Assembly (NCBI RefSeq): GCF_039541795.1
Contig: NZ_BAABGX010000001.1
Span: 310,001 to 374,000, forward strand
DNA length: 64,000 nucleotides
Reading direction: 5' to 3'
From: Nibribacter koreensis
GTDB lineage: Bacteria > Bacteroidota > Bacteroidia > Cytophagales > Hymenobacteraceae
The notes under the pieces are model-generated. The model saw nothing but the letters and a program-made list of their open reading frames with translations, was not told the origin of the DNA and did not search any database. This document shows, one piece after another, positions 50,232-58,610 of this stretch. How positions within the stretch are numbered: the first letter of the stretch is position 1; each line of letters starts with the position of its first letter. Position numbers and translations under genes: made by a program.

Positions 50232-51284
50232 ATGTCAGAGAACAGAAAAAAATCTGCCGCGCTCTTAAAGCGTCTGGAACCCGAGTTGGTGGCGCAGACC
50301 ATTGACTTGGTGTATGCTCAGAATCCCGACATGGAGGCAAGATATGGCCCAGAGGGGAAGGAAAAGTGCAGACAAGACACCCACTTCCATTTTTCTTATT
50401 TGATTGAAGCAGTGGGCTCAGGCAGCTCAGCATTGTTCAATGACTATGTCATGTGGGCCCAGCAAGTACTGGAGACCCGCAACCTTCCTGCCAAAGACCT
50501 GCACGCCCACTTGGCCGCCTTAAAGGATGTGGTGACCCAGAATCTGCCCATTGAGCATTACGTGCGGGTGGCCAATCATTTGAACAGCGGCCTGCAAGTG
50601 TTAGAAGACAAGCACGGCCTGGCCACTCAAACAGAGAACGTTCTCACTGAGGTAGCTGAGCAATACCTGGCATTGCTTTTAAAAGGCAAACGCAACCAAG
50701 CCATTGACCTTGTCATGCAAGAGGTAGAGCGCGGCGTGCCCGTCAAGGAAATTTATTTGAGCGTTTTTCAGCCGGTGCAACATCAGATTGGGCGCCTTTG
50801 GCAGAAAAACAAAATAAGCGTGGCCCAGGAGCATTTCTGCACCGCCGCTACCCAATGGGCCATGTCTCAGTTGTACCCGCACGTTTTTGGTACAGAGCGC
50901 AACGGCCTAAAGCTGGTGTCTACCTGCGCCGCCGGAGACTTACATGAATTGGGCGTACGCATGGTGAGTGACTTCTTTGAGATGGAAGGCTGGGATACCT
51001 ACTACCTGGGATCTAACGTGCCTGTACATAGCCTGTTAAGCGCGCTCAGGGACCAGAAGCCAGACTTGTTGCTGCTATCGGCTACCATGACCTATCATGT
51101 ACCCGCGGTAGAGGCGGCCATTCAGGCAGTAAGGGCAGCAGAAGATTTAAAGGACCTCAAAATAATGGTGGGTGGGTATCCGTTTAATACGGCAGAAGAA
51201 CTCTGGCAGCAAGTGGGCGCAGACGGCTACAGCAAAGATGCCCAAGAAGCCTTAGAACTGGCCAAGGAGTTGGTCGCCAAATAG
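50232..51284 (+). CDS. Cobalamin-binding protein with CarH-type photoreceptor motif
   Basis: A 350-aa cytosolic protein. Residues about 1-135 are helical and not a MerR DNA-binding domain. Residues about 140-220 form the four-helix cap with W190, nine residues, then E200-H201: the Wx9EH signature that contacts the upper face of adenosylcobalamin in CarH light sensors. The Rossmann B12-binding domain follows, with base-off motif DLHELG (Asp236, His238, Gly241), LLLLSATMTYH and VGGYPF. So it is likely a light- or B12-responsive switch without its own output domain. It lies 18 bp before a PAS-like gene and 16 bp after the ABM gene. Confidence 0.87.
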   Translation: MSENRKKSAALLKRLEPELVAQTIDLVYAQNPDMEARYGPEGKEKCRQDTHFHFSYLIEAVGSGSSALFNDYVMWAQQVLETRNLPAKDLHAHLAALKDVVTQNLPIEHYVRVANHLNSGLQVLEDKHGLATQTENVLTEVAEQYLALLLKGKRNQAIDLVMQEVERGVPVKEIYLSVFQPVQHQIGRLWQKNKISVAQEHFCTAATQWAMSQLYPHVFGTERNGLKLVSTCAAGDLHELGVRMVSDFFEMEGWDTYYLGSNVPVHSLLSALRDQKPDLLLLSATMTYHVPAVEAAIQAVRAAEDLKDLKIMVGGYPFNTAEELWQQVGADGYSKDAQEALELAKELVAK

Positions 51285-51302
51285 GAAAGCAAAGGAGAGA
51301 GG

Positions 51303-51818
51303 TTGGAAAAGAAAGGCGGAATGGTGTGGCGTTGTACGCAGGCGGGCAGGGTGCTGGAAGTGGTCTCAACAGACTTTTCAACCCTGCCAGAAAATCCTGC
51401 CGGCAAGTCTTTCTTGAACCTGCTTAACCAAACTTCCAAAGAATTAGCCACTGAGTGGTTTCAGAAATTTCCCGCACAGACTAGTCTATTGCCCAACATG
51501 CGCCTGGCCCAAGACCCAACGGGGCAGGTGTTTACCTTAGGCCTTACCCAGACAGGAAAAGAACTTTGGCTGTTCTGGAGCACCGTGCAGCCTCTGTTGC
51601 CGCCGCCGCCTTCTCTCCCTGGGACGGTGTATACAGAAGATGACCAAGACTCCTCACACACCCACAGTGGCTGGGAGCCCGAAGTGCAACACGAAGAACT
51701 TCTGGAAGAACTCAGCCGCGTGAACAATGAACTGGTGAATGCCCGCCGGGAACTCATCCGGCAAAACATTGAGCTCCACCGCCTGCACCGCAAACAAGGA
51801 GAGAGCAAAACTATATAG
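51303..51818 (+). CDS. PAS-like sensor with coiled coil, resembling a kinase-less histidine kinase N-terminus
   Basis: A 171-aa protein with a TTG start (ATG at 51321 is an alternative, MVWRCTQAGRV). Residues about 8-100 look like a divergent PAS-type sensor domain (AGRVLEVVSTDF, GKSFLNLLNQ, GQVFTLGLTQTGKELWLFWS). A Pro-rich and acidic linker follows, then a coiled coil (ELLEELSRVNNELVNARREL) like the connector that normally precedes the HisKA domain of sensor kinases. It stops after RLHRKQGESKTI, and no kinase sequence is seen downstream. Either a stand-alone partner of the B12 protein or a truncated kinase. Confidence 0.65.
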   Translation: MEKKGGMVWRCTQAGRVLEVVSTDFSTLPENPAGKSFLNLLNQTSKELATEWFQKFPAQTSLLPNMRLAQDPTGQVFTLGLTQTGKELWLFWSTVQPLLPPPPSLPGTVYTEDDQDSSHTHSGWEPEVQHEELLEELSRVNNELVNARRELIRQNIELHRLHRKQGESKTI

Positions 51819-51819
51819 G

Positions 51820-51859
51820 GCGTTTTTAGCCCGTTTTCTGAAAAATAGCCCAAAAACGG
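51820..51859. repeat. Family A palindrome, copy 21
   Basis: GCGTTTTTAGCCCGTTTTC and ATAGCCCAAAAACGG, beginning 1 nt after the PAS-like gene's stop codon. Confidence 0.88.
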
Positions 51860-51893
51860 AGAGGCCGACTGTCAACAGTCGGCCTCTCCGTTT
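51854..51893. terminator. Terminator after the PAS-like gene
   Basis: Perfect 18-bp arms (AAACGGAGAGGCCGACTG and complement) with a 4-nt loop, then TT. Its left arm reuses the end of family A copy 21. Confidence 0.85.
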
Positions 51894-51914
51894 TCAGAAG
51901 CAACCTCAACAATT

Positions 51915-51930
51915 CCGTTTTTAGCCTGTT
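51915..51930. repeat. Family A half-copy 22
   Basis: CCGTTTTTAGCCTGTT alone; the right half is missing. Lies 55 bp downstream of copy 21. Confidence 0.55.
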
Positions 51931-51982
51931 ACAAGAGAACGAAGCAAAAAAACTAAGAAATAGTATGCATGCCAACTAAATT

Positions 51983-52321
51983 TTAGTCATCTTCGTAATC
52001 CAAACCCATCATCTTGTTGTACGCCCCTTGGAGCTCAGAGAAGGCGTGCAACTGACCCTGCTGGCGGCTTACCTGCATTCCTTTCTGGTAGGCTTGCTGG
52101 GCCAGGGTGGGTTCGTCTAACTGTAAGTAAAGGCTGGCGGCATGGTAGTAAGTTCCCACATAGTCCGGGTGCTCTGCCAGAAGTTTCTCGTAGAAAAAAC
52201 GGGCCTTCTCTACGTCAAAGGCGCGGTACTCCGTGGCGATGGCGTAAAGTGTGAACGGGTCCTGCGGGTCATCCTGGTAAAAGGCCAGGAGTTGAGCCAA
52301 TCTGCTGTTAGACGTTTCCAT
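51983..52321 (-). CDS. Small TPR protein
   Basis: A 112-aa soluble protein with about two and a half TPR units (FTLYAIATEYRAFDVEKARFF, YVGTYYHAASLYLQLDEPTL) and an acidic end. No signal peptide, so cytosolic. Likely an adaptor; partner unknown. Divergent from etfB by 62 bp, with a minus-strand TAAATTTG (52349-52356) as a possible -7 box. Confidence 0.82.
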   Translation of the reverse strand: METSNSRLAQLLAFYQDDPQDPFTLYAIATEYRAFDVEKARFFYEKLLAEHPDYVGTYYHAASLYLQLDEPTLAQQAYQKGMQVSRQQGQLHAFSELQGAYNKMMGLDYEDD

Positions 52322-52383
52322 TTGATGAATTATTCTTTAAATTGCCCACAAATTTAATGTAAAATCCACTAACCTTAAGTGAG

Positions 52384-53121
52384 ATGAAATTCTTAGTTTG
52401 CATTAGTAACGTACCAGACACCACCACCAAGATTACTTTCTCCGGAGACGGAAAAGAATTTAACACGGCGGGTGTTCAATTCGTGATCAACCCATATGAT
52501 GAGTACGCGCTAACCCGCGCCATTGAGCTGAAAGAAGCTTTGGGTGGAACCGTAACCGTTTTAAACGTAGGAGAGGCTGACACCGAACCAAATATCCGCA
52601 AGGCCCTGGCCATTGGCGCCGATGACGCCATTAGAGTAAACATCAAACCAACCGACGCTTTCCTTGTTTCTACCCAGATAGCCCACTACGCCAAAGAAGG
52701 CGGGTATGACCTGATCTTGATGGGCCGCGAGTCTATTGACTACAACGGTTTTCAGGTGCACGGCATGGTAGGCGAGCTCTTGGGCATTCCCACCATCGCG
52801 CCAGCCATGAAGCTGGACATCAACGGCACCACCGCCACGGTAGAGCGTGAGATTGAAGGCGGCAAGGAAATCATTGAAGCGTCACTTCCTTTGGTAGTGA
52901 GCGCGCAGCAGCCTATGACCGAGCCTAGAATCCCGAACATGCGTGGTATCATGACCGCCCGTACTAAGCCATTGCAAGTGGTAGAGGCGGTTGGTCAAGA
53001 GGCCAAGACGCAGGTGCAAGGATACCAGTTGCCTCCAGCTAAATCTGGCGTTAAGATGATTGACGCAGAGAATGCCGGTGACTTGATTAAATTATTACGC
53101 AACGAAGCTAAAGTTCTATAA
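52384..53121 (+). CDS. etfB: Electron transfer flavoprotein subunit beta
   Basis: AMP-binding subunit of ETF, which accepts electrons from acyl-CoA dehydrogenases and passes them to the quinone pool. The 245-aa protein has conserved NPYDEYALTRAIELKE near residue 37, GRESIDYNGFQVHGMVGELLG (the family signature) near 119 and the C-terminal subunit-contact region. It precedes etfA by 2 bp. Confidence 0.96.
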   Translation: MKFLVCISNVPDTTTKITFSGDGKEFNTAGVQFVINPYDEYALTRAIELKEALGGTVTVLNVGEADTEPNIRKALAIGADDAIRVNIKPTDAFLVSTQIAHYAKEGGYDLILMGRESIDYNGFQVHGMVGELLGIPTIAPAMKLDINGTTATVEREIEGGKEIIEASLPLVVSAQQPMTEPRIPNMRGIMTARTKPLQVVEAVGQEAKTQVQGYQLPPAKSGVKMIDAENAGDLIKLLRNEAKVL

Positions 53122-53123
53122 GC

Positions 53124-54098
53124 ATGTCAGTTTTAGTAGTGATAGAATGCGCGAACGGCGAAGTGAAGAAGTCTTCCCTGGAAGCAGCTTCGTACGGGAG
53201 CAAAGTAGCGTCTACCTTAGGCACCACCGCCACGGCCGTGGCCATTGGAGACGTACAAGCCAATGCATTGACTTCTTTAGGGGAGCAGGGCATTACCAAA
53301 GTCTTGTTGGACAATGACAGCCGCCTGACCAATTTCGTGGGCGCTGCCTACGTGAAAGTGATTGCCGCCGCCGCGCAGCAGGAGAACAGCAGCGTGATCA
53401 TTGCCTCTAACTCTAACATTGGCGCCGCCATTGGTTCTAGGTTAGCGGTTCAGTTAGGCGCTTCTTTGGCGACTAACGTAGTGGCTTATCCTGAGATTTC
53501 TGGTTCTTCTTTCAAAGTACGCCGCGGGGTATTCTCGGGTAAGGCGTTCTCTGACGTGGAGCTGACGTCAGATAAGAAAATCATCCTGGTGAAGAAAAAC
53601 GCAGTAGATGTGGAAACGTCTGCTGGTGCCACTGCCAACGTAGAGAATTTCTCTGCTTCTTTGACAGACGCTGACTTTGCCGCCGCTCCAAAAGAAACCA
53701 TTAAACAGTCTGGTGACATCTTGTTAACCGAGGCAGATCTGGTAGTTTCTGGCGGCCGTGGTTTGAAAGGCCCAGAGAACTGGCATTTAATTGAAGATTT
53801 AGCCAAAGCTTTGGGTGCTGCTACCGCCTGCTCTAAACCAGTGGCAGATGTAGGCTGGAGACCTCACCATGAGCACGTTGGCCAAACCGGTATCACCGTG
53901 AGCCCTAACTTATACATTGCCGTGGGCATCTCTGGTGCCATCCAACACCTGGCGGGGGTTAACTCTTCTAAAGTAATTGTCGTTATCAATAAAGATCCAG
54001 AAGCACCATTCTTCAAAGCCGCCGATTACGGCATTGTGGGTGACGCTACTGAGGTTGTTCCTAAATTGATAGAAGCCGCCAAGGCTTTAGACAAATAG
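53124..54098 (+). CDS. etfA: Electron transfer flavoprotein subunit alpha
   Basis: FAD-binding subunit. At 324 aa it is of normal length. The N-terminal domain includes VIIASNSNIGAAIGSRLAVQ; the C-terminal FAD-binding domain has VVSGGRGLKGPENW, SKPVADVGWRPHHEHVGQTG, AVGISGAIQHLAG and VINKDPEAPFFKAADYGIVGD. Two base pairs after etfB, and 10 bp before the bifunctional nuclease gene, so probably one operon. Links to the menaquinone pool made by the men cluster. Confidence 0.96.
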   Translation: MSVLVVIECANGEVKKSSLEAASYGSKVASTLGTTATAVAIGDVQANALTSLGEQGITKVLLDNDSRLTNFVGAAYVKVIAAAAQQENSSVIIASNSNIGAAIGSRLAVQLGASLATNVVAYPEISGSSFKVRRGVFSGKAFSDVELTSDKKIILVKKNAVDVETSAGATANVENFSASLTDADFAAAPKETIKQSGDILLTEADLVVSGGRGLKGPENWHLIEDLAKALGAATACSKPVADVGWRPHHEHVGQTGITVSPNLYIAVGISGAIQHLAGVNSSKVIVVINKDPEAPFFKAADYGIVGDATEVVPKLIEAAKALDK

Positions 54099-54108
54099 AA
54101 GAGATATT

Positions 54109-54732
54109 GTGAAGAAAATTGAGCTAGAGATTCTGGGTTTGTCCTCCAGCCAGTCACAGTCAGGGTCGTTTGCCCTGGTGCTGGGGGAGAAAGACGGAAG
54201 CCGCCGGTTGCCCATCATCATTGGTATGTTTGAGGCGCAGTCCATTGCCATACAGATAGAGAAGATCAATCCCACCCGTCCGCTGACGCATGATCTGTTC
54301 AAGACATTCGCCCTGCAAATGGACGTGTCTGTGCAGGAGATCATGATCTCAGATTTAAAGGAAGGGGTGTTCTTTTCAAAGATTGTCTGCCACGCCGGCG
54401 AGAAGGAGTTTGAGCTGGACGCCCGTCCCTCTGACGCCATCGCCATTGGACTGCGGTTTGGGGTTCCTATTTACACGGTAGAATCTGTCCTTTCTGAGGC
54501 CGGTATCATCTTAAGTGATCTGGATGAAGAGGAGGATGAAGACGAGGAAACCGATGAAATCCCAACGTCTTCCGCTAAGGAAAGCAGCGCTTCTGCCGGG
54601 TCTTCTTCCAGCAAAGCCAAGCTCACCGAGGTGTCTGTGGATGAACTGAACAAGATGCTCAATGAGGCCTTGGAGAAGGAAGACTATGAAAAGGCCGCCA
54701 AAATACGTGATGAGTTAAACAAGCGGAACTAA
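54109..54732 (+). CDS. Bifunctional nuclease (DUF151) with UVR motif
   Basis: A 207-aa protein with GTG start. The DUF151 bifunctional nuclease domain covers residues about 1-135 (LGEKDGSRRLPIIIGMFEAQ, LDARPSDAIAIGLRFGVPIY); related plant and bacterial proteins show DNase and RNase activity. A very acidic and then Ser-rich linker follows (DLDEEEDEDEETDE, SSAKESSASAGSSSSK). The C-terminus carries a UvrB/UvrC motif (ELNKMLNEALEKEDYEKAAK). This fusion is usual in Bacteroidota. Terminator at 54755. Confidence 0.9.
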   Translation: MKKIELEILGLSSSQSQSGSFALVLGEKDGSRRLPIIIGMFEAQSIAIQIEKINPTRPLTHDLFKTFALQMDVSVQEIMISDLKEGVFFSKIVCHAGEKEFELDARPSDAIAIGLRFGVPIYTVESVLSEAGIILSDLDEEEDEDEETDEIPTSSAKESSASAGSSSSKAKLTEVSVDELNKMLNEALEKEDYEKAAKIRDELNKRN

Positions 54733-54754
54733 GCTTTTTAACAGATTTGAAAAT

Positions 54755-54787
54755 AAAGTCCTGAGGTACCTCAGGACTTTTTCTTTT
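54755..54787 (+). terminator. Terminator of the etfBA-nuclease operon
   Basis: Perfect palindrome AAAGTCCTGAGGT/ACCTCAGGACTTT followed by a T-rich tract, 22 bp after the stop codon. Confidence 0.9.
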
Positions 54788-54827
54788 TACGTGAAATTTG
54801 GCTTATTTTTGAAAAATTTGTTTCTCC

Positions 54828-56129
54828 ATGTCCAGTGTTTTTCAAGGCCTCATCGGCTATTTTGTCCTCATCGGGATTGCCATCTTATTCTCTACTAACC
54901 GCAAGGCCATCAGCTGGAAGCTGGTAGGAGTGGGGATTCTCATCCAAATCATCTTCGGGGTTCTTGTCACAGAAGTTGGGTTTGTAAAAGCCGGCTTTGA
55001 GGCGGTGAGCGAAGGCTTTGTGAAATTATTGAGCTTTGCAGACGCCGGCGCCGAATTCTTGTTTGGTGAACTGGCCAAACCTAATTCTCCGGCTGGCACG
55101 GGCTATATCTTCGCCTTTAAAGTATTGCCCACCATCATCTTCTTCTCAACGGTGACGGCCGGCTTGTACTACCTGGGCGTCCTGCAGAAAATTGTGTACG
55201 GCATTGCCTGGGTAATGTCCAAAGGCATGCGTCTGTCTGGGGCAGAAAGCCTTTCAGCGGCAGGTAACATCTTCTTGGGTCAGACAGAGGCGCCGTTGCT
55301 GGTGCGTCCGTTTATTGCCAACATGACCCGCTCTGAGCTCATGTGCTTGATGACCGGTGGTATGGCTACGTTGGCGGGCGGTGTATTGGCAGCCTATGTG
55401 GCTTTCTTGGGCGGCGATGACCCTGCCCAGCAAGCCATCTTTGCCGCGCACTTGTTGACGGCCTCTATCATGAATGCTCCGGCGGGTATTGTGATGGCTA
55501 AGATTTTAGTGCCTGAGACCGAAGGCGATAAAATCAACACTAAGCTAGAAGTTAACAAAGAGTCATTAGGCGTGAATGTGATTGATGCCATGTCTACAGG
55601 TGCCGCCGATGGCTTGAAGCTTGCCTTGAACGTGGGTGGTATGTTGCTGGCCTTTATTGCCGTGATTGCCTTGTTGAATTATATTTTATTAAGCCTGGGT
55701 GAGTTTTCGGGTTTAAATGAAGTGATTGTAACCAGTACCGGCGGTCGGTTTGAAGGTCTCAATTTCCAATACATCCTAGGCCAGATCTTTAGAGTCTTTG
55801 CCTTCTTGATGGGCAGCCCGTGGGCAGATACCTTGCAAGTAGGTAGCTTATTAGGACAAAAAACTGCCATTAACGAGTTTGTGGCTTACATGGACTTGGC
55901 TAAGATGAAAGAAGCTGGCACGTTGACACCTAAATCTATCATCCTGGCAACCTACGCGCTCTGCGGGTTTTCTAACTTCAGTTCTATTGCCATCCAGATT
56001 GGCGGTATTGGCGGCATGGCCCCCAGTCAGCAAGGCAACTTGTCACGTCTGGGCTTAAGAGCATTGCTAGGTGCCTCAGTGGCTTGTATGATGACCGCTA
56101 CCATTGCCGGCATCTTGTTTGAATTGTAA
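54828..56129 (+). CDS. Concentrative nucleoside transporter (NupC/CNT family)
   Basis: A 433-aa inner-membrane symporter with about ten hydrophobic segments. Family motifs: GNIFLGQTEAPLLVRPFI near residue 146, GGMATLAGGVLAAYVAFLG near 178, and NEFVAYMDLA plus ATYALCGFSNFSSIAIQIGG near the C-terminus. Takes up nucleosides with Na+ or H+. TATTTTTG at 54804-54811 is a possible -7 box. Converges on the Mla-type ABC genes through a perfect 54-bp palindrome. Confidence 0.94.
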   Translation: MSSVFQGLIGYFVLIGIAILFSTNRKAISWKLVGVGILIQIIFGVLVTEVGFVKAGFEAVSEGFVKLLSFADAGAEFLFGELAKPNSPAGTGYIFAFKVLPTIIFFSTVTAGLYYLGVLQKIVYGIAWVMSKGMRLSGAESLSAAGNIFLGQTEAPLLVRPFIANMTRSELMCLMTGGMATLAGGVLAAYVAFLGGDDPAQQAIFAAHLLTASIMNAPAGIVMAKILVPETEGDKINTKLEVNKESLGVNVIDAMSTGAADGLKLALNVGGMLLAFIAVIALLNYILLSLGEFSGLNEVIVTSTGGRFEGLNFQYILGQIFRVFAFLMGSPWADTLQVGSLLGQKTAINEFVAYMDLAKMKEAGTLTPKSIILATYALCGFSNFSSIAIQIGGIGGMAPSQQGNLSRLGLRALLGASVACMMTATIAGILFEL

Positions 56130-56150
56130 CAGACCAAAGGTCTAAAAGGT

Positions 56151-56210
56151 AGAGGGTCCGTTTTTGGGCTGTTTTCTAGAAAACAGCCCAAAAACGGACC
56201 CTCTTTTTAT
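56151..56210. terminator. Bidirectional terminator built on family A palindrome, copy 23 (perfect 54 bp)
   Basis: The core 56158-56197 (CCGTTTTTGGGCTGTTTTC and its exact complement) is extended by AGAGGGT and ACCCTCT to a perfect 54-bp palindrome, followed by five T on the plus strand. It serves the convergent nupC-like and ABC genes. Confidence 0.88.
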
Positions 56211-56225
56211 GGATGAATTTACAGG

Positions 56226-57026
56226 CTATTCGTTGCTCTGGCGTTCTTCTTCCTGGCGCTCATCTTCTTCAATCTGCTCCACTTTCTTGGCATCGCGCAT
56301 GAGGCGGTTAGAGAAGATGAAGTCGTTGAGTTCGCGCACTTTGGTGTCCATGATCTCTGAGCTTTGCCCTTCCCAGAGCTTCTTGCCTTGGTACATGAAC
56401 ATGACCTTGTCGCCGTATTCAAGCACCGAGTTCATGTCATGGGTCACTACAATGGTGGTGATATCATACTCTTCAGTGATTTCTTTAATCAGCTCATCAA
56501 TCTTGATGGCTGTCAAAGGATCTAGGCCAGAGTTGGGCTCATCGCAGAACAGGTAGGTACAGTGCGGCGCAATGGCGCGGGCAATACCCACGCGTTTCTT
56601 CATCCCGCCGCTCAGTTCAGAGGGCATCAGCTTGCCGGCATTTTCCAGGCCTACCCGTTTTAGACAGAACTCAACCCGTTCAATGCGTTCTGCCCGGTCC
56701 ATGTCTGTGAGCATCTTAAGCGGGAATTCCACGTTTTCATTCACGTTCATGGAGTCAAAAAGCGCACTCCCCTGAAAGAGCATGCCAATCTTGCGGCGTA
56801 TCTCCTGGCGTATGTCCAGTTTGTTGTTGGTGAACACGCGGCCGTCATAGGTAATGCTGCCCACGTCTGGTTTCACCAGGCCCACTATGCATTTGAGCAA
56901 TACGCTTTTTCCGGTGCCGCTGGCCCCCAAGAGCATATTCATCTTGCCAGACTCAAAGACGCCGCTAATGCCATCCAGCACTTTCTTGCCATTAAAGGAC
57001 TTATGGATATTATGTATTTCAATCAT
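56226..57026 (-). CDS. ABC transporter ATP-binding protein, MlaF type
   Basis: A 266-aa ATPase of the lipid-transport (Mla/TGD) ABC family. Walker A GASGTGKS near residue 36, signature LSGGMKKRVGIARA near 140, Walker B YLFCDEPNSGLDP, and H-loop VTHDMNS. The last about 30 residues are highly charged (DEDERQEEERQS-like). It lies 33 bp downstream of the MlaE permease gene. No MCE-domain (MlaD) gene follows, unlike the usual order. Confidence 0.92.
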   Translation of the reverse strand: MIEIHNIHKSFNGKKVLDGISGVFESGKMNMLLGASGTGKSVLLKCIVGLVKPDVGSITYDGRVFTNNKLDIRQEIRRKIGMLFQGSALFDSMNVNENVEFPLKMLTDMDRAERIERVEFCLKRVGLENAGKLMPSELSGGMKKRVGIARAIAPHCTYLFCDEPNSGLDPLTAIKIDELIKEITEEYDITTIVVTHDMNSVLEYGDKVMFMYQGKKLWEGQSSEIMDTKVRELNDFIFSNRLMRDAKKVEQIEEDERQEEERQSNE

Positions 57027-57059
57027 GTACGTCAGTTCAAATAAAGACCCAGTGCAAGC

Positions 57060-57788
57060 TTACAGCAGTACCTGGGCGCAGACATAATCAGCAATTAAGA
57101 GGGCAATGACACTGCTGGTCACCGCCTTGGTGCTGGACTCGCCCACTTCTAGGGCACCACCTGTGGTAAAGTAGCCTTTGTAAGAAGAGATAGAGGAGAT
57201 CAGGAACGCAAAGACCACCGACTTTATCAGCGCGAAGGTGATGTTATACGGGATGAATGCCGTCCTAAGCCCTGTGATGTATTCTTGCCCGGTCAAGGTA
57301 TCGGTTAATGTACCCGCTACATAGCCGCCCAAAATGGACAGGAACATGGCAATGATCACCAGCATAGGAAACACCAGAATGGAGGCTATGATCTTAGGCA
57401 GCACCAAATAGGAGGTAGAGTTAATGCCCATCACTTCAAGGGCGTCTACCTGCTCCGTAATCTTCATGGTGCCCAGACCGCCAGCAATGTTGGAGCCTAC
57501 CTTGCCCGCCAATACAATAGAGGTAATGGTAGGCGCCATCTCCAGCACGGTCATTTCCCGCACCATAAAGCCAATGGTAGACTTAGGGATTAAGGCACTG
57601 GTGAGGTTATAGGAAATCTGCACGCAGGTTACCGCGCCAATAAAGGTAGAGACAACCGCTACAATAAAGATAGAGTCAATGCCAATTAAGATGGCTTCGT
57701 CAATGGTTCTTTTAAAGAGGATTTTAGGAGATTCCCCGCGCCTGAAGAGCGAGCCTAAAAATAGGAGGTATGCACCAAAGTTTTTCAT
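57060..57788 (-). CDS. ABC transporter permease, MlaE family
   Basis: A 242-aa inner-membrane permease with about five to six helices, from the ATG at 57788 (MKNFGAYLLFLGSLF). Family features: FIGAVTCVQISYNL near residue 60, ETVTLLEMAPTI-like segment (VREMTVLEMAPTITSIVLAG) and LGTMKITEQVDALEVMGIN, the conserved EQxDAL motif contacting the ATPase. With the MlaF-type ATPase it likely moves phospholipids between membranes. An upstream start at 57842 adds 18 residues without support. Confidence 0.92.
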   Translation of the reverse strand: MKNFGAYLLFLGSLFRRGESPKILFKRTIDEAILIGIDSIFIVAVVSTFIGAVTCVQISYNLTSALIPKSTIGFMVREMTVLEMAPTITSIVLAGKVGSNIAGGLGTMKITEQVDALEVMGINSTSYLVLPKIIASILVFPMLVIIAMFLSILGGYVAGTLTDTLTGQEYITGLRTAFIPYNITFALIKSVVFAFLISSISSYKGYFTTGGALEVGESSTKAVTSSVIALLIADYVCAQVLL

Positions 57789-57895
57789 GAATGGGAACGT
57801 AGGCCGTAGGTTGTCCTGCTCTAACCAGAGCAGAATAGGCACTTCTTGTTTTCAAATGCCTATATTACGTTGAAATAAGAAAAAACATCTATCCC

Positions 57896-58603
57896 ATGCA
57901 AAAATATATAGTGGTGACCGGTGGGACCAAGGGTATTGGGCGGGCCATTGTAGATAAGTTTGCCGCCGAAGGGTATCACATCATCACCTGCGCGCGCAAT
58001 GAGAAAGATCTGCAAAAACTGAAACTGGACATTGAACAGGATTATACCTTTTCAAAGGTCTTTTACCAGGCTATAGACTTAAGTCTGCCCGGCGAGGTGA
58101 AGAGGTTCATCAATTACATCAAATCACTTAATGTGAAGGTAGACGTGCTGGTGAACAATGCCGGCTTCTTTATACCAGGTACCATCCATGAGGAAAGTGA
58201 CACCGTGTTGCGGGAAATGATCAACACCAACCTGTACAGCGCCTATGATTTGACCAAAGGCTTGGTGGGGGACATGATTAAGCGCAAGGACGGCTACATC
58301 TTCACCATCTGCTCCACTGCCAGCATCATGGCGTACACTAACGGAGGCTCATACTGCATTGCCAAGCACGCCCTATATGGTATGACCCGCGTCTTGCGCG
58401 AAGAGTTGAAACAGCATGGCATACGCGTGACGGCCGTCCTGCCAGGCGCAACGCTTACGGCCAGTTGGGAAGGCGTGGACCTGCCGCATGACCGCTTCAT
58501 GAAACCCGAGGACGTAGCCAACGCCATCTGGGGAGCCAACTGCCTCTCTAAACAGACAGTGGTAGAGGAATTATTGCTAAGGCCGCAATTAGGAGATATT
58601 TAA
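57896..58603 (+). CDS. Short-chain dehydrogenase/reductase (first of two)
   Basis: A 235-aa classical SDR. NAD(P)-binding TGGTKGIGRA at residue 8, NNAG near 86, catalytic Ser near 138 and YCIAKHALYG with Tyr and Lys. An Arg after the second strand (CARNEKDLQKL) favours NADP. Substrate unknown. Divergent from mlaE. It and the next SDR (58824) are separated by repeat element D; their sequences are only distantly alike. Confidence 0.88.
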   Translation: MQKYIVVTGGTKGIGRAIVDKFAAEGYHIITCARNEKDLQKLKLDIEQDYTFSKVFYQAIDLSLPGEVKRFINYIKSLNVKVDVLVNNAGFFIPGTIHEESDTVLREMINTNLYSAYDLTKGLVGDMIKRKDGYIFTICSTASIMAYTNGGSYCIAKHALYGMTRVLREELKQHGIRVTAVLPGATLTASWEGVDLPHDRFMKPEDVANAIWGANCLSKQTVVEELLLRPQLGDI

Positions 58604-58610
58604 GCAGCGT

